DNA of 64,000 nucleotides, taken from NCBI RefSeq assembly GCF_002215495.1, contig NZ_CP021378.1, positions 2,418,764-2,482,763 of the forward strand, in the 5' to 3' direction. The first letter of the stretch is position 1; every line of letters begins with the position of its first letter. A program made the translations under genes and the position numbers. Below are positions 28,688-37,918 of the stretch, in pieces. A model generated the notes under the pieces. It searched no databases and was not told where the DNA came from. It saw nothing but the letters and a program-made list of their open reading frames with translations. The DNA is from Porphyrobacter sp. CACIAM 03H1 (GTDB lineage Bacteria > Pseudomonadota > Alphaproteobacteria > Sphingomonadales > Sphingomonadaceae).

Positions 28688-30115
28688 ATGGATAACGGGG
28701 TCGAAACCGGGTCGCTGGCAGGGCGGCCGCTGTTCTTCTGCGGCATCGGCGGGTCCGGGATGCTGCCGCTCGCGCAGATCGCGCGCGGGCTCGGCCATCC
28801 GGTCGCCGGGTCCGACCGCAGCCGCGATCAGGGCCGCACGCCCGACAAGTTCGTCTGGCTCGAGGCCAACGGCTTTGCACTCCACCCGCAGGACGGCAGC
28901 GGAGTGACCTCGCCCGATCAGGTGCTCATCGCCTCGGCGGCGATCGAGGACACCGTGCCCGAGGTCGCCCGCGCCAAGGAGCTGGGATGCGCGCGCCTGA
29001 GCCGCGCGGAACTGCTCTCGCGCCTGTTCAACGCTGCCGATTTCTCCGTTGCGATCGGCGGCACCTCGGGCAAATCGACTGTCACCGGCATGATCGCCTG
29101 GATCCTGACCGAGGCAGGCCACGATCCCACCGTGATGAACGGCGCGGTGATGAAGAACTTCGCCGGCCCGCAGAACCCCTTCGCCAGCGCGCGGGTCGGC
29201 GGCGGCAAGGTCTTCGTCAGCGAGGTCGACGAGAGCGACGGCTCGATCGCGCTCTACCGCCCGACCGTGGGTGTGCTGCTCAATGTCAGCCTAGACCACA
29301 AGAGCATCGAGGAATTGCGCGTCCTGTTCGGCGATTACGTCGCCACAGCGGGAACGGCGGTGATCAACATGGACAGTCCGGAAGCGGCCTATCTCGTCCA
29401 GCGCACCGAGGGCGCCGTCACCTTCGGGATCAGGGCGCCGGAGGCCGACATCACGGTCGATCCGGACAGTGTCGAGCAGGTCGAGCGCGGGATTCGGGCG
29501 GCGGTCATCGATAATCGCGCGCGCGAGGCCTACCCGCTGATCCTGCCCATGCCGGGCCTGCACAATCTCTCGAACGCCCTGGCAGCGATCGCGGCGGCGA
29601 GTGCGGCGGGGATCGGGGTCGGGCATGCCGCCTATGCGCTGCGCAGTTTCGCCGGGCTGGCGCGGCGCTTCGACGTGATCGGCACCTCTGCAAGCGGGAT
29701 CACGGTTATCGACGACTTCGGCCACAATCCGGAGAAGTGCGCCGCCACCTTGCGCACCCTCAAGGCGACGCCGGGGCGGGTGATCGCCTTCTTCCAGCCC
29801 CACGGCTACGGGCCGCTGCGCCAGATGGGCACGGAGCTGGCGCAGACATTCGCGCGGGAGCTGGGGCCGGATGACCTGACGATCCTGTGCGATCCGGTCT
29901 ATTTCGGCGGCACGGTCGACCGCAGCGAGGGTAGCGGGCGGATCGTCGATCTCATCAACGCCGCGGGCGGCAAGGCCGAACATGTCGCCAGCCGCGAGGC
30001 CTGCGGCGAGCGGATCGCCGCCCTCGCCCGACCCGGCGACCGGATAGCGGTGATGGGCGCCCGCGACGACACGCTCACGGAGTTCGCACGATCGATCCTC
30101 GCCCGCCTGCCCTGA
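28688..30115 (+). CDS. mpl: Mur ligase, murein peptide ligase-like
   Basis: A 475-residue Mur ligase. FFCGIGGSGMLPLAQI and AGSDRS match the UDP-MurNAc-binding domain of MurC/Mpl, the ATP loop is GGTSGKST (124-131), and a C-terminal domain with VIDDFGHNPEK follows. MurC and Mpl usually have DDYAHHP at that last site, so this is a divergent subgroup. I favour Mpl, which attaches recovered tripeptide to UDP-MurNAc, because the divergent neighbour is an LD-carboxypeptidase. A true MurC would be expected in the dcw cluster, which is not here. The start is the ATG at 28688; longer frames overlap the divergent gene. Confidence 0.72.
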   Translation: MDNGVETGSLAGRPLFFCGIGGSGMLPLAQIARGLGHPVAGSDRSRDQGRTPDKFVWLEANGFALHPQDGSGVTSPDQVLIASAAIEDTVPEVARAKELGCARLSRAELLSRLFNAADFSVAIGGTSGKSTVTGMIAWILTEAGHDPTVMNGAVMKNFAGPQNPFASARVGGGKVFVSEVDESDGSIALYRPTVGVLLNVSLDHKSIEELRVLFGDYVATAGTAVINMDSPEAAYLVQRTEGAVTFGIRAPEADITVDPDSVEQVERGIRAAVIDNRAREAYPLILPMPGLHNLSNALAAIAAASAAGIGVGHAAYALRSFAGLARRFDVIGTSASGITVIDDFGHNPEKCAATLRTLKATPGRVIAFFQPHGYGPLRQMGTELAQTFARELGPDDLTILCDPVYFGGTVDRSEGSGRIVDLINAAGGKAEHVASREACGERIAALARPGDRIAVMGARDDTLTEFARSILARLP

Positions 30116-30150
30116 CGCTCTACCGCCGCGCCGCGCGCCATGCCTGGCGG

Positions 30151-30405
30151 ATGATGGGCGTCCTGGCGTTCGCGGTGATGCTTGTGCTGGCGGTCGACCG
30201 CTTCCACGGCCATTCGAGCCTCGCCTTCGCGGCGGCGATCATGCTGCTCATATTCGCCAATGCGCCGATGACGCGCTTCAACTGTCCGCAATGCGGCAAG
30301 AACGCCTTTCTCCGGGGCGTGTTCGTCTTCCCCTGGCCGAACCGGATCTGCACCCGTTGTGGGACGGATCTGGACGGACCGCTTGCCAAAAACGCTGATG
30401 GCTGA
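30151..30405 (+). CDS. small membrane protein with zinc ribbon
   Basis: An 84-residue protein with two hydrophobic segments (about 2-15 and 23-40), followed by two Cys pairs, CPQC and CTRC, separated by about 23 residues, which suit a structural zinc ribbon on the cytoplasmic side. No family recognised. It begins 35 bases after the Mur ligase stop on the same strand and is probably cotranscribed; ATG codons at 30151 and 30154 are equally good starts. The frame is open further upstream with a plausible LYRRAARHAWR run but no standard start. Confidence 0.6.
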   Translation: MMGVLAFAVMLVLAVDRFHGHSSLAFAAAIMLLIFANAPMTRFNCPQCGKNAFLRGVFVFPWPNRICTRCGTDLDGPLAKNADG

Positions 30406-30433
30406 GGGCCCTGTCCCGCGCTAGCCTGTCGCC

Positions 30434-31975
30434 ATGCATCCCCGCGACTTCTCGCTCGACACGCTGCTGGCGAACTGCGCCGCGCGCCACGCCCACCGGC
30501 TTGCCACCGTCGACGGCAGCCAGCGGCTGACGTGGGCGGAGCTCGACGTGCGCGTGACAAATCTCGCGCGATGGATGCTCGCGCGCGGGATCGCCCCCGG
30601 CGACCGGATCGCCCTGCTGCTGACAGACGGCGCGCCGTTCCTCACCGTTCTGCTGGCCTGCGGCAGGATCGGAGCCATCGCAGTCCTGCTCAACTGGCGC
30701 CTCGCCCCGGCCGAAATCGCCTGGATCTGCGGCAATGCCGAGCCGGCGATGACCTTCGCCAACCCCCGTTTCGCCGCGCTCTTGTCGGAGGCGGAGGCGG
30801 GCGAAGTGCACATGGTGGACGAAGCCCACGCCGCCGACGGCCTGTTCGAGACTGCCGCCACCACCGCACACGGACCGGTTCCCCATGCCTACGACCTAGG
30901 CCTCGGCCTTGCCCCCGACCGGCCGCTCTACATGATGTACACCAGCGGCACGACCGGACGGCCCAAGGGCTGCCTGCAAGCGGGCAGCGCGGTCGCGGCA
31001 AGCGCACTCGGCTTCGCGCAGCACCGGCGGTTCACCCACGAGGAGGTGCTGCTTTCGGTCAATCCGCTGTTCCATGTCGTCGGGATGCAGCAGGTCGCCG
31101 CCATGCTCGCCTGCGGGGGCACATCGGTCTTCGCCGGACGCGACGACGACAGTGCCGCGATCCTCGACCTGCTCCACCGCGAGGGCTGCACCACCACCAG
31201 CGCCTTCCCCACCATCTCCTTCCTGTGGCAGGCGATGAACCCCGTGCGCGACGGGCGAATGCCGCTCACCAACTATACCGGCGGGGCAGGCATGGGCCGG
31301 CCGCAGATGTACGAATTCATCGAGAAGGAGTGGGACGCGCGCGTCGTCGGCGGCTACGGCCAGACCGAGATCTGCGGCTTTGCGACCTTCATCGACTATC
31401 CCGACATGCTCGAGGCCCCGCGCTCGATCGGCTGGACGCTGCCGCATGTGACCATGACGGTGCTGGATCCCGAGGGGAACCACCTGCCCCCCGGCGAGGA
31501 AGGCGAGCTTTGCCTGCGCGGCCCATCGGTGATGCTCGGCTACTGGCGCAATCCCGAGGCGACCGAGGCGGCACTGGGCCACGGCTGGCTGCGCACCGGC
31601 GATCTCGGCACGATGGACGAACGCGGGCGCGGCTACCTGCTCGGCCGCGCCAAGGAACTGATCAAGACCGGCGGCGAAAACGTCTACCCCGCCGAGGTCG
31701 ATGCAGTCTTTGCCGCCATGCCCGAAGTCGCTGACGCGGGCTGCTGCGGGGTGCCTGACAAGCAGTGGGGCGAGGCGGTCAAGGCCTTTGTCGTGTTGAA
31801 GCCGGGCGCGCAGCTCACCCGCGAGGAGATAACGCAGCGCTTCAAGGGCCAGATCGCCGGCTACAAGCGCCCGCGCTATATCGAATTCGTCGATCAGCTG
31901 CCCCGCGACCCCATCGGCAAGCTGCTGCGGCGCGAGCTTTCGGCGCGGCCCGTGACTCCCGATCAGGCGGCATAG
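30434..31975 (+). CDS. AMP-binding acyl-CoA synthetase
   Basis: A 513-residue adenylate-forming enzyme. The P-loop YTSGTTGRPKG, the GGYGQTEICG motif, the hinge-proximal LRTGDLG and the C-terminal catalytic Lys in PRDPIGKLLRREL are all present. It activates a carboxylic acid to an acyl-adenylate and transfers it to CoA; chain-length preference cannot be told, though the overall pattern resembles crotonobetaine/short- to medium-chain ligases. It lies 28 bases after the small zinc-ribbon gene. An inverted repeat about 20 bases past its stop may end the transcript. Confidence 0.88.
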   Translation: MHPRDFSLDTLLANCAARHAHRLATVDGSQRLTWAELDVRVTNLARWMLARGIAPGDRIALLLTDGAPFLTVLLACGRIGAIAVLLNWRLAPAEIAWICGNAEPAMTFANPRFAALLSEAEAGEVHMVDEAHAADGLFETAATTAHGPVPHAYDLGLGLAPDRPLYMMYTSGTTGRPKGCLQAGSAVAASALGFAQHRRFTHEEVLLSVNPLFHVVGMQQVAAMLACGGTSVFAGRDDDSAAILDLLHREGCTTTSAFPTISFLWQAMNPVRDGRMPLTNYTGGAGMGRPQMYEFIEKEWDARVVGGYGQTEICGFATFIDYPDMLEAPRSIGWTLPHVTMTVLDPEGNHLPPGEEGELCLRGPSVMLGYWRNPEATEAALGHGWLRTGDLGTMDERGRGYLLGRAKELIKTGGENVYPAEVDAVFAAMPEVADAGCCGVPDKQWGEAVKAFVVLKPGAQLTREEITQRFKGQIAGYKRPRYIEFVDQLPRDPIGKLLRRELSARPVTPDQAA

Positions 31976-31994
31976 CTTCGCCAAGCGGACAAAG

Positions 31995-32009
31995 CGGACA
32001 CCCTGTCCG
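31995..32009 (+). terminator. possible weak terminator hairpin
   Basis: CGGACA-CCC-TGTCCG forms a perfect 6-bp stem 19 bases past the acyl-CoA synthetase stop. There is no clear T-run after it, so factor-independent termination is doubtful. The rest of 31976-32194 shows nothing else. Confidence 0.3.
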
Positions 32010-32194
32010 GCTCGACTACATCCGAATAACGATTGAAATTCAACTTTCTACATCCGTTCCGCAAGCCGGACGGACACGGGAATGCGCGCGAAAACTGCGG
32101 AACACGCGGCCTCGCTGGCCGCCCCCGATAACGATGCGAAAGAGCCGGCGAGCAGGATAGCGACAGGAGGAGGCGTAGGAAACCTGCGCCTCCC

Positions 32195-32977
32195 TCAGCC
32201 AGCGAGGACCCCGACCGAGACGCTCTGGCTTCGCAGGAACAGTGGGCCGAAGCCGGTCAGGAAAGCCACATCGCCGCTGTCGCGGCCAATGCCGATCTTG
32301 GCCATCTCCGCCTCCCTCGCCATGCCGGTCGCATCGACGAGGTGCCATTCCCCGCCGAGAAACACTTCGGCCACGGCATGGAAATCGGGCGGCTTCACCC
32401 CCGGCGCATAGACGCTTGCATAGCGCGCCGGTATCTCGCCTGCGCGCGCCAGCGTGATGAGGAGATGCGCATAGTCGCGGCACACGCCCCTACCGGAATG
32501 GAAAGTGTCGACGGCGCTGGTCTCCGAATCGCTTGAGCCCGGCGTGTAGGTCATGTGTCCGGTCACCCAGTCACGCATCGCAGCGAGCTTCGCCCCGCCT
32601 GCGAGATGCCCGAAGCGCTCGTTCACGAAGTCGGTGAACTGGTGCGAGGCACAGTAGCGCGAGGGCAGGAGATACTGCACCGTTTCGCCCGGCAACCGAT
32701 GCGGCGGGAGCGCCGGGAGCGTGGCGACGTCGCGCAGGATCCGCTCGATGCCGACGGTGGCGCGGTAATGGACTTCGATCCGGTCGGTTGCCCTCAGCCA
32801 GATGCGCTCGCCGATGTGGTCCTGCGCCGGCACGCGGGCGAAGTGCTCGCAGGGCGACAATCCGAGGTGCGCCGCCTCGATGCGCTGTTCGGGGATCGCT
32901 GCTGCCTCGATCTGCAACAGGAGGTCGCAGGCGCGCGAAAGGCCGTAATCGAGCTCGACGTTGATCTGGAGGCGCAA
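32195..32977 (-). CDS. transglutaminase-like protein
   Basis: A 260-residue protein with a transglutaminase/cysteine-protease-like core: Cys in GRGVCRDYAHLL, His in DFHAVAEVFL and Asp in WHLVDATGMA. The N-terminal half is a beta-rich domain usual in this bacterial family, starting RLQINVELDYGL. I place the start at the TTG at 32977 because family members begin at exactly this strand; a GTG at 33046 would add 23 Pro/Arg-rich residues with no ribosome site. Cytosolic; substrate unknown. It is a single gene convergent with the acyl-CoA ligase. Confidence 0.75.
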   Translation of the reverse strand: MRLQINVELDYGLSRACDLLLQIEAAAIPEQRIEAAHLGLSPCEHFARVPAQDHIGERIWLRATDRIEVHYRATVGIERILRDVATLPALPPHRLPGETVQYLLPSRYCASHQFTDFVNERFGHLAGGAKLAAMRDWVTGHMTYTPGSSDSETSAVDTFHSGRGVCRDYAHLLITLARAGEIPARYASVYAPGVKPPDFHAVAEVFLGGEWHLVDATGMAREAEMAKIGIGRDSGDVAFLTGFGPLFLRSQSVSVGVLAG

Positions 32978-33119
32978 GGGGACGGGGTTCCGATTCGCGT
33001 GAAGGCAGCCGGGAGGTCGGCGGTACGGCGATAGCCGTCCTGCCACAGCTTTGCTTCAAGAGATATGGCGCAGCGGTCGCAGCGAAGCCCCGTCATGCCG
33101 GACCGCGCTCGCGCTGGCG

Positions 33120-34925
33120 TCAATGGCATTCAAGGTGGACGTCGGCCCTGTCGAAATTGCCCGCCGCCAGATCCGAGGGGGAGATGAAGGCATAGATCGC
33201 GCCGCAATCGCCCCAGATCATCTCGAGGTTGTAGTCACACGCCATCTGCAGCAGCAACAGCTTGCCTTGCGGATGTGGAGCGACGTCGTGCTGTACGCCG
33301 TCGCTGTAGCCGCCCATGCGGCACGGGCGATTGCTGTCGAGGCTGCGTAGATGAGCCTCCAGTCCGGGTAGGGCATCGGCCGGGATCAGCCCGCGCAGGC
33401 GCTCATCGAGATAGCAACGCTTGGCCTCGTCGGCGCAGGCGGAAGTCATATGGTGATCGAGACGTTCGATAATGCTGAGCTTGCGCTGCACCACAGTCAC
33501 CGGTAGCCCGCGCGGACTGCTGTGCGCCCAGCCCATCGTCCAGATGGTCTTGTCGTGGCCGGCGAGTTGTTCGCAGACCGTCTGCCACTCCGCCTCGCCC
33601 AGCGGGTGATCGCGGCCCGTTTCCTCGGCATATTCGGCGAGCACGACGAGCATGGAGCGGGTCTCGGCGCGCCAGGTCTCCTCGCCCTCCTTCTCGAGGA
33701 AGGCCAGCAACGCCTCGGGATCGGGATAGCGTTCGAGCAGGGTCTTGGTCGCCGCCAGCGCCTCGCGCTGCGTCTCGAGATAGGCGAGCCGCTTGCGTCC
33801 GGTCTCGTCGAGCGTGGCAGGGTCGGCAGCGAGGATCGCGTCCATGCCGTTCGCGGCCATCACGCGGTCCACATCGGCCTGCTTGTCGGGGATGATCCCT
33901 TCGAACCCGCCGGGGGCGACCAGCTTTTCGCGCATGCTCGCCCGGTAGCGCTCGGAATTCGCCTGCGCGCGCGTATCGTCCATCGCGGCGATGGCGGCGC
34001 GTGCGGCCAGCGCGACGCAGCCCCAGGTGAAGGGCTGCTTGAGCCCGCGATAGGGCCCGTTGTCGCCAACGGTCTGGCCCTCGTAGAGCAGCCGGTCGAG
34101 GTTTTCGGGCGAGGCGTGGATCACGCCGTCGCGCTCGTAGGTGCGGTTGGGCATGCTCACGAGGTCGACCGGGAAACGCGGATAGACGCTCTCGCGCGCA
34201 ACCCACGTGGTCTGTCCGGTGTAGGTGCCGTCATGGATCGGGCCGATATCGGCCGGCGGCGTGCGTTCGGGGCCGAGTTCGCGGGTGTAGATGAACTTGT
34301 AATGGCCCTCGCAGTCGTTGCTGTTGGCGAACAGCAGCAGCCAGCCCTCGCGCGGGCCGAGGCCGCCCCACAGGTCGGGGTGGCAATCGGCGAGCGCGAT
34401 TTGGCAGATGAAATGACAGGGCTCCTCCTCGTCACCGCCCTTGTCGTCGTTGACCCAGCGCGGCCAGGCGATGTCCTCGGGCATCATCGGCAAGCCGCCG
34501 ATCCACGAGCGCGGCGGTTCGTCGCGCGGGGGGATCTGCTTGCGCAGCACCACGGTCGCGCGCTCCTCCACCCGAACAGGCTCGGGCCGCGTGTTCCAGC
34601 GGTTGCGATAGTCTTCCGATCGTTCCTCGTGCTTGCTCCTGGCATCGTCACGGGCGGCAGCGCCGTGCGCGACATCCTCGGCAAACTCGGCTCGGGCGGC
34701 GGCGGCGCGGATGACTTTGACGAGGGGCTCGGGCCGCAGCCATTCGCTCTCGGGCGGCTCGGGCGAAGCGCGGTCGCGGAAATCGGTCTGCCGAACATGC
34801 GGCGCCGCGGTCGCGGGCCGGCGTCGGCCGCCCGATGCAGCCATGGTACGGACGATGACCGCGAGAAGGCGCAGGGCCAGCATGAACGCGACCGCAACGA
34901 GACCGACAAGGCTCCAGAAACTCAT
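33120..34925 (-). CDS. DUF1963-domain membrane-anchored protein
   Basis: A 601-residue protein. One N-terminal membrane helix (about 5-27) is followed by an Arg/Glu-rich linker (about 30-145). A DUF1963/YwqG-like region comes next, with PRSWIGGLPMMPEDIAWPRW and CHFICQIALADC and, at the C-terminus, CRMGGYSDGVQHD and LLLQMACDYNLEMIWGDCGAIYAFI. The middle carries a long helical insertion with EYAEETGRDHP. DUF1963 has no known activity. AAGGAGG lies shortly before the ATG at 34925, so the longer open frame to 35066 is rejected. It diverges from lemA with 200 bases between them. Confidence 0.72.
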   Translation of the reverse strand: MSFWSLVGLVAVAFMLALRLLAVIVRTMAASGGRRRPATAAPHVRQTDFRDRASPEPPESEWLRPEPLVKVIRAAAARAEFAEDVAHGAAARDDARSKHEERSEDYRNRWNTRPEPVRVEERATVVLRKQIPPRDEPPRSWIGGLPMMPEDIAWPRWVNDDKGGDEEEPCHFICQIALADCHPDLWGGLGPREGWLLLFANSNDCEGHYKFIYTRELGPERTPPADIGPIHDGTYTGQTTWVARESVYPRFPVDLVSMPNRTYERDGVIHASPENLDRLLYEGQTVGDNGPYRGLKQPFTWGCVALAARAAIAAMDDTRAQANSERYRASMREKLVAPGGFEGIIPDKQADVDRVMAANGMDAILAADPATLDETGRKRLAYLETQREALAATKTLLERYPDPEALLAFLEKEGEETWRAETRSMLVVLAEYAEETGRDHPLGEAEWQTVCEQLAGHDKTIWTMGWAHSSPRGLPVTVVQRKLSIIERLDHHMTSACADEAKRCYLDERLRGLIPADALPGLEAHLRSLDSNRPCRMGGYSDGVQHDVAPHPQGKLLLLQMACDYNLEMIWGDCGAIYAFISPSDLAAGNFDRADVHLECH

Positions 34926-35099
34926 GTGGCAACGCCTCCTTGACGCCACCTCTAGAAGATATTCCTTAAATAACTGAGAATGTTGTCGCTCCCCGACCCG
35001 GCCAGAGCGCTGTCTTGGCGGAACGAAGGGGCAACCCTTCCGTCGGTCAGCGATGCGGCGCCACATTAACCGGTTCTTTGTGCTTCACCTTGTAGAGAG

Positions 35100-35117
35100 C
35101 CCCTGAAATTACAGGGG
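35100..35117 (+). promoter_or_regulatory. hairpin covering the lemA ribosome binding site
   Basis: CCCCTG-AAATTA-CAGGGG folds into a perfect 6-bp stem. The AGGGG of the 3' arm is the Shine-Dalgarno of lemA, eight bases before its ATG, so it would be hidden when the hairpin is closed. This is a possible translational switch, for example temperature-dependent. Confidence 0.45.
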
Positions 35118-35125
35118 AAACCGTC

Positions 35126-35779
35126 ATGCAGCAGCCTGCCACCGCACCCGCTGGAAGCTTTTCGGAGGACACCCGCCTCTACGAACGCTCGGTCGATTCG
35201 ACCAATTTCCTGCTCGACCTGTGGTGGCTGTGGCTGATCATCGCGGTGGTGACGGTCGCGGTTGTCACGATCATGGGCATGCGCCGCAAGATGGCGGCGC
35301 TCGAGGCGCGCTGTGCTGCGGCATTCGGCGATGTCGACGCGCTGCTGGCCGAACGCCACGCCCTGATCCCCAACCTGGTGGCGGTGACAAAGGAACACAT
35401 CGGCCACGAGATCGCCGTGCTCGACCGCCTGCTCGAGGCGCAGCAGAACGCGCTCGAGACCTTCGGCCGCAACCGCATGACCGCCGAGACCGAGGTCGGC
35501 AATGCCGTCAACCAGCTCGTCAACATCGCCGGATCGATGCCCAAGCTCGCCAGCTCAAGCCAGTTCCCCGAACTGCGGCTCGAACTGTCGCGGATCGAGG
35601 AGCGGGTGACTGCGGCGCGGCGCTACTACAATACCACGGTCGCCGAATATGACGCCGCGCGCGGCGGGTTCGTCTCGGGGCTGCTGGCGCGCTTTGCGCC
35701 CCTGCCCGAGCATGACCGCTTCGATCTGGGCGAACAGCGCGCCGAGATCGCCGCCCCGCAGCGCGTCGCCTTCGGCTGA
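35126..35779 (+). CDS. lemA: LemA family protein
   Basis: A 217-residue protein with a single membrane helix (about 28-50) after a short polar head, then the LemA helical bundle: RCAAAFGDVDALLAERHALIPNLV is the conserved block, followed by RIEERVTAARRYYNTTVAEYD. LemA proteins commonly sit upstream of an HtpX/M48-type membrane protease or a TPM-domain protein, and here the next gene is an M48 peptidase 11 bases on. The role is unknown but linked to envelope quality control. The ribosome site lies inside a hairpin. Confidence 0.9.
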   Translation: MQQPATAPAGSFSEDTRLYERSVDSTNFLLDLWWLWLIIAVVTVAVVTIMGMRRKMAALEARCAAAFGDVDALLAERHALIPNLVAVTKEHIGHEIAVLDRLLEAQQNALETFGRNRMTAETEVGNAVNQLVNIAGSMPKLASSSQFPELRLELSRIEERVTAARRYYNTTVAEYDAARGGFVSGLLARFAPLPEHDRFDLGEQRAEIAAPQRVAFG

Positions 35780-35790
35780 GGGCGCGCGAG

Positions 35791-37251
35791 ATGGCCGCGC
35801 GCGGCTTTGCCGCCCACGCCGCGCACAACCGGCGCAAGGGGCTGATGTTCGTCGGGCTCTATGCCCTTACCTTCGCCCCGGTCGCACTGCTGTTGCTGGG
35901 TATCGTCCCGCTGGTGCTGGGCAATGCGATGGGATCGGTTTTCGTCGATCCCCTGGGCTTTGCACTGCGCTATGCGCCGCTCGCGACGGTAATGGTGCTG
36001 GCGCTGCTGGCGAGGAGCTATTTCGGCTTCCGCCGCGAGGTCGCCGAGGCGCTGTCGATCCGCGAGGTGAGCGCGAAAAGCGAACCGCGCCTGGTGCGGA
36101 TCGGCGAGGAGCAGGCGATCCTCCAGGGCCTTGCGCGGCCGCGCTTCGGCGTGATCGAGACCCGCGCGCGCAATGCCCTGTCGATCGGTGCCACTCCTGG
36201 TCAGCGCATGATCGCAGTGACGCGCGGCCTGCTCGACGCGCTCGACGACGACGAGATCGCGGCGGTGATCGCGCATGAGCTCGCCCATTTCCGCGCCGGC
36301 GATGCCGCCTTCCTCTCGCTCAACCACGCGCTGTTCCGGACCGCGGCGTGGCTGCAGACCAACAACCCGCTCAAGATCGACAAGAACGTCCACGAGAAGG
36401 TGCAGTGGCACATGGTGGTGGGGGTCGTGCTGCCGATCTTCCTGATCGTGATGGGGATCGGCGGGATGATCACCGCGCTCGCCTGGCGTCTCGTGCGCCA
36501 TGCAGACGCGAGCGTGCGCGCGGCCCGCGATCTGGTCGCCGATGCAGAGGCGCTCAGGATCACCCATTTCCCCGAGGCGCTGCAATCGGCAATCGCGAAG
36601 TGCGAGGGCCAGGGCTACTTCAAGGGAGCCGAACGCTACGAGGCGCTGCTGTTTTCCGGCAATCCGGCGGCGCAGGGGGGCACCCATCCCCCGGCGCAGG
36701 AGCGGATCGACGCGATGGCCGGGGTGGCAAGCGAGCTCTTCATGCCCGGCCGCCAGCGCCGCGACACCCGCGATGCCATCACGCGCGCCGCGAGCGCGCC
36801 GGTGGCGAGCGGGGGCTTCGGGCGGCGGGGCCTGCAAGCGGGCCTTGCCACCGCCGCTGCCAAAGCCGGCCCCAACGGCTTCGTCCTCGCCGACCGCCGG
36901 TCGCAGGAGGTGCCACCGCGTCCCGGGCTGTGGCTGCTCTGGGCTCAGGTCTTCGACCGCGAGGCGGCGCGCGCCTGGCAGCGCGGGATGTATGACCAGC
37001 TGCGCTGGCGGGTCGAGGACGACCGCAACATCCTCGGCGCGACCGACGAGATGACGCTGTGGTATGCAGGCGCGCTCGCGGCGGGGCTGCTGTTCTACGC
37101 CTCGATCAGCAATTCACCGGGAGAATTCCTCGACAAGCTCTCGGGCCGGGAATGGCTCCGGCAATCGGATGCGGCTGCGGGCGAGATCTTCTGCAGCCCC
37201 ACCACCCCCGGTTGCCGCCCCGACGGGACGATGAACCTCAGCGGCAAGTGA
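35791..37251 (+). CDS. M48-family membrane zinc metallopeptidase
   Basis: A 486-residue protein. Two membrane helices lie near the N-terminus (about 24-50 and 58-72), then the zinc-binding HELAHFRAGD (HExxH at 162-166), a further hydrophobic hairpin (about 212-232) and the third ligand region DLVADAEALRI, as in HtpX/M48 proteases. A long C-terminal extension ends with another hydrophobic segment (about 428-440). It probably degrades damaged membrane proteins. It is cotranscribed with lemA (11 bases) and convergent with a GST gene 15 bases away. Confidence 0.85.
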   Translation: MAARGFAAHAAHNRRKGLMFVGLYALTFAPVALLLLGIVPLVLGNAMGSVFVDPLGFALRYAPLATVMVLALLARSYFGFRREVAEALSIREVSAKSEPRLVRIGEEQAILQGLARPRFGVIETRARNALSIGATPGQRMIAVTRGLLDALDDDEIAAVIAHELAHFRAGDAAFLSLNHALFRTAAWLQTNNPLKIDKNVHEKVQWHMVVGVVLPIFLIVMGIGGMITALAWRLVRHADASVRAARDLVADAEALRITHFPEALQSAIAKCEGQGYFKGAERYEALLFSGNPAAQGGTHPPAQERIDAMAGVASELFMPGRQRRDTRDAITRAASAPVASGGFGRRGLQAGLATAAAKAGPNGFVLADRRSQEVPPRPGLWLLWAQVFDREAARAWQRGMYDQLRWRVEDDRNILGATDEMTLWYAGALAAGLLFYASISNSPGEFLDKLSGREWLRQSDAAAGEIFCSPTTPGCRPDGTMNLSGK

Positions 37252-37266
37252 CCTTGCGCTTGCGGC

Positions 37267-37908
37267 TCAGGCGGGAAGCGCCCTGCGCCCCTCCTCCTCG
37301 CGCGCGAAGGCCCGCCGGTAGGCCGGGCGCGCGGTCAGTCGCTCGCGATAGGCCTTGAGACTGTCGGGCACGCCCTCGTCGAGTCCTACGCTCTGGGCGA
37401 GGATCAGTGCATAGCCGACACAGATGTCGGCTACGGTGAAGCGGTCGGCGCACAGGTATTCGCGGTCCTCGAGGCGCTGCTCAACCTTGATCAGGCGCTT
37501 GTGGAACCACTTGGCATAGGCGTGACCCGCTTCCTCGAGCCCCTTGTCCTTCTCGAACAGGCAGAAGCGCATGTAGACCGTCTGCGGGAAGGTGATCGTG
37601 GCATCGGCGTGGTAGGTGTAGTCGCAATATTCGCCGTAATCGCGCTCGCCCGGGGCCACCGCGAGGTCGGTGTAGCCGCTGCGAGTGGCGAGATAATGCG
37701 CGATGGCGCAGCTTTCGGTCAGCTTCGTCTCGCCATCGACCAGCATCGGCACCGTGCCGAGCGGATTGATCGCCATGTATTCGGGCGCGAGGTAGCGCGG
37801 CGGAAAGGGAAGAATGCGCAGGTCGATGTCGACCCCCGCTTCCTCCGCCGCCCAGGTTGCGCGCAGGCCGCGCGAGCGGGCGCAGGTGTAGAGAACGGGT
37901 CTGGTCAT
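37267..37908 (-). CDS. glutathione S-transferase family protein
   Basis: A 213-residue GST: MTRPVLYTCARSRGLRATWAAEEAG is the thioredoxin-like start, NPLGTVPMLVDGETKLTESCAI holds the cis-Pro and glutathione-binding ES pair, and FTVADICVGYAL is the C-domain N-capping box. I use the ATG at 37908; the frame continues upstream over the DUF808 gene end but adds no known residues. It ends 15 bases from the M48 gene and begins 10 bases after the DUF808 stop, on the same strand. Confidence 0.87.
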   Translation of the reverse strand: MTRPVLYTCARSRGLRATWAAEEAGVDIDLRILPFPPRYLAPEYMAINPLGTVPMLVDGETKLTESCAIAHYLATRSGYTDLAVAPGERDYGEYCDYTYHADATITFPQTVYMRFCLFEKDKGLEEAGHAYAKWFHKRLIKVEQRLEDREYLCADRFTVADICVGYALILAQSVGLDEGVPDSLKAYRERLTARPAYRRAFAREEEGRRALPA

Positions 37909-37918
37909 GGCCGAAGGC

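Noticed and set aside
26823..28880. 685-codon frame that would fuse FabD to an N-terminal domain
   Set aside because: The upstream part is an alternate-frame shadow of the LD-carboxypeptidase and has no protein character; FabD has a normal start at 27761.
27785..30115. 776-codon version of the Mur ligase
   Set aside because: The extra N-terminus runs antisense to the LD-carboxypeptidase; the ATG at 28688 gives the conserved start.
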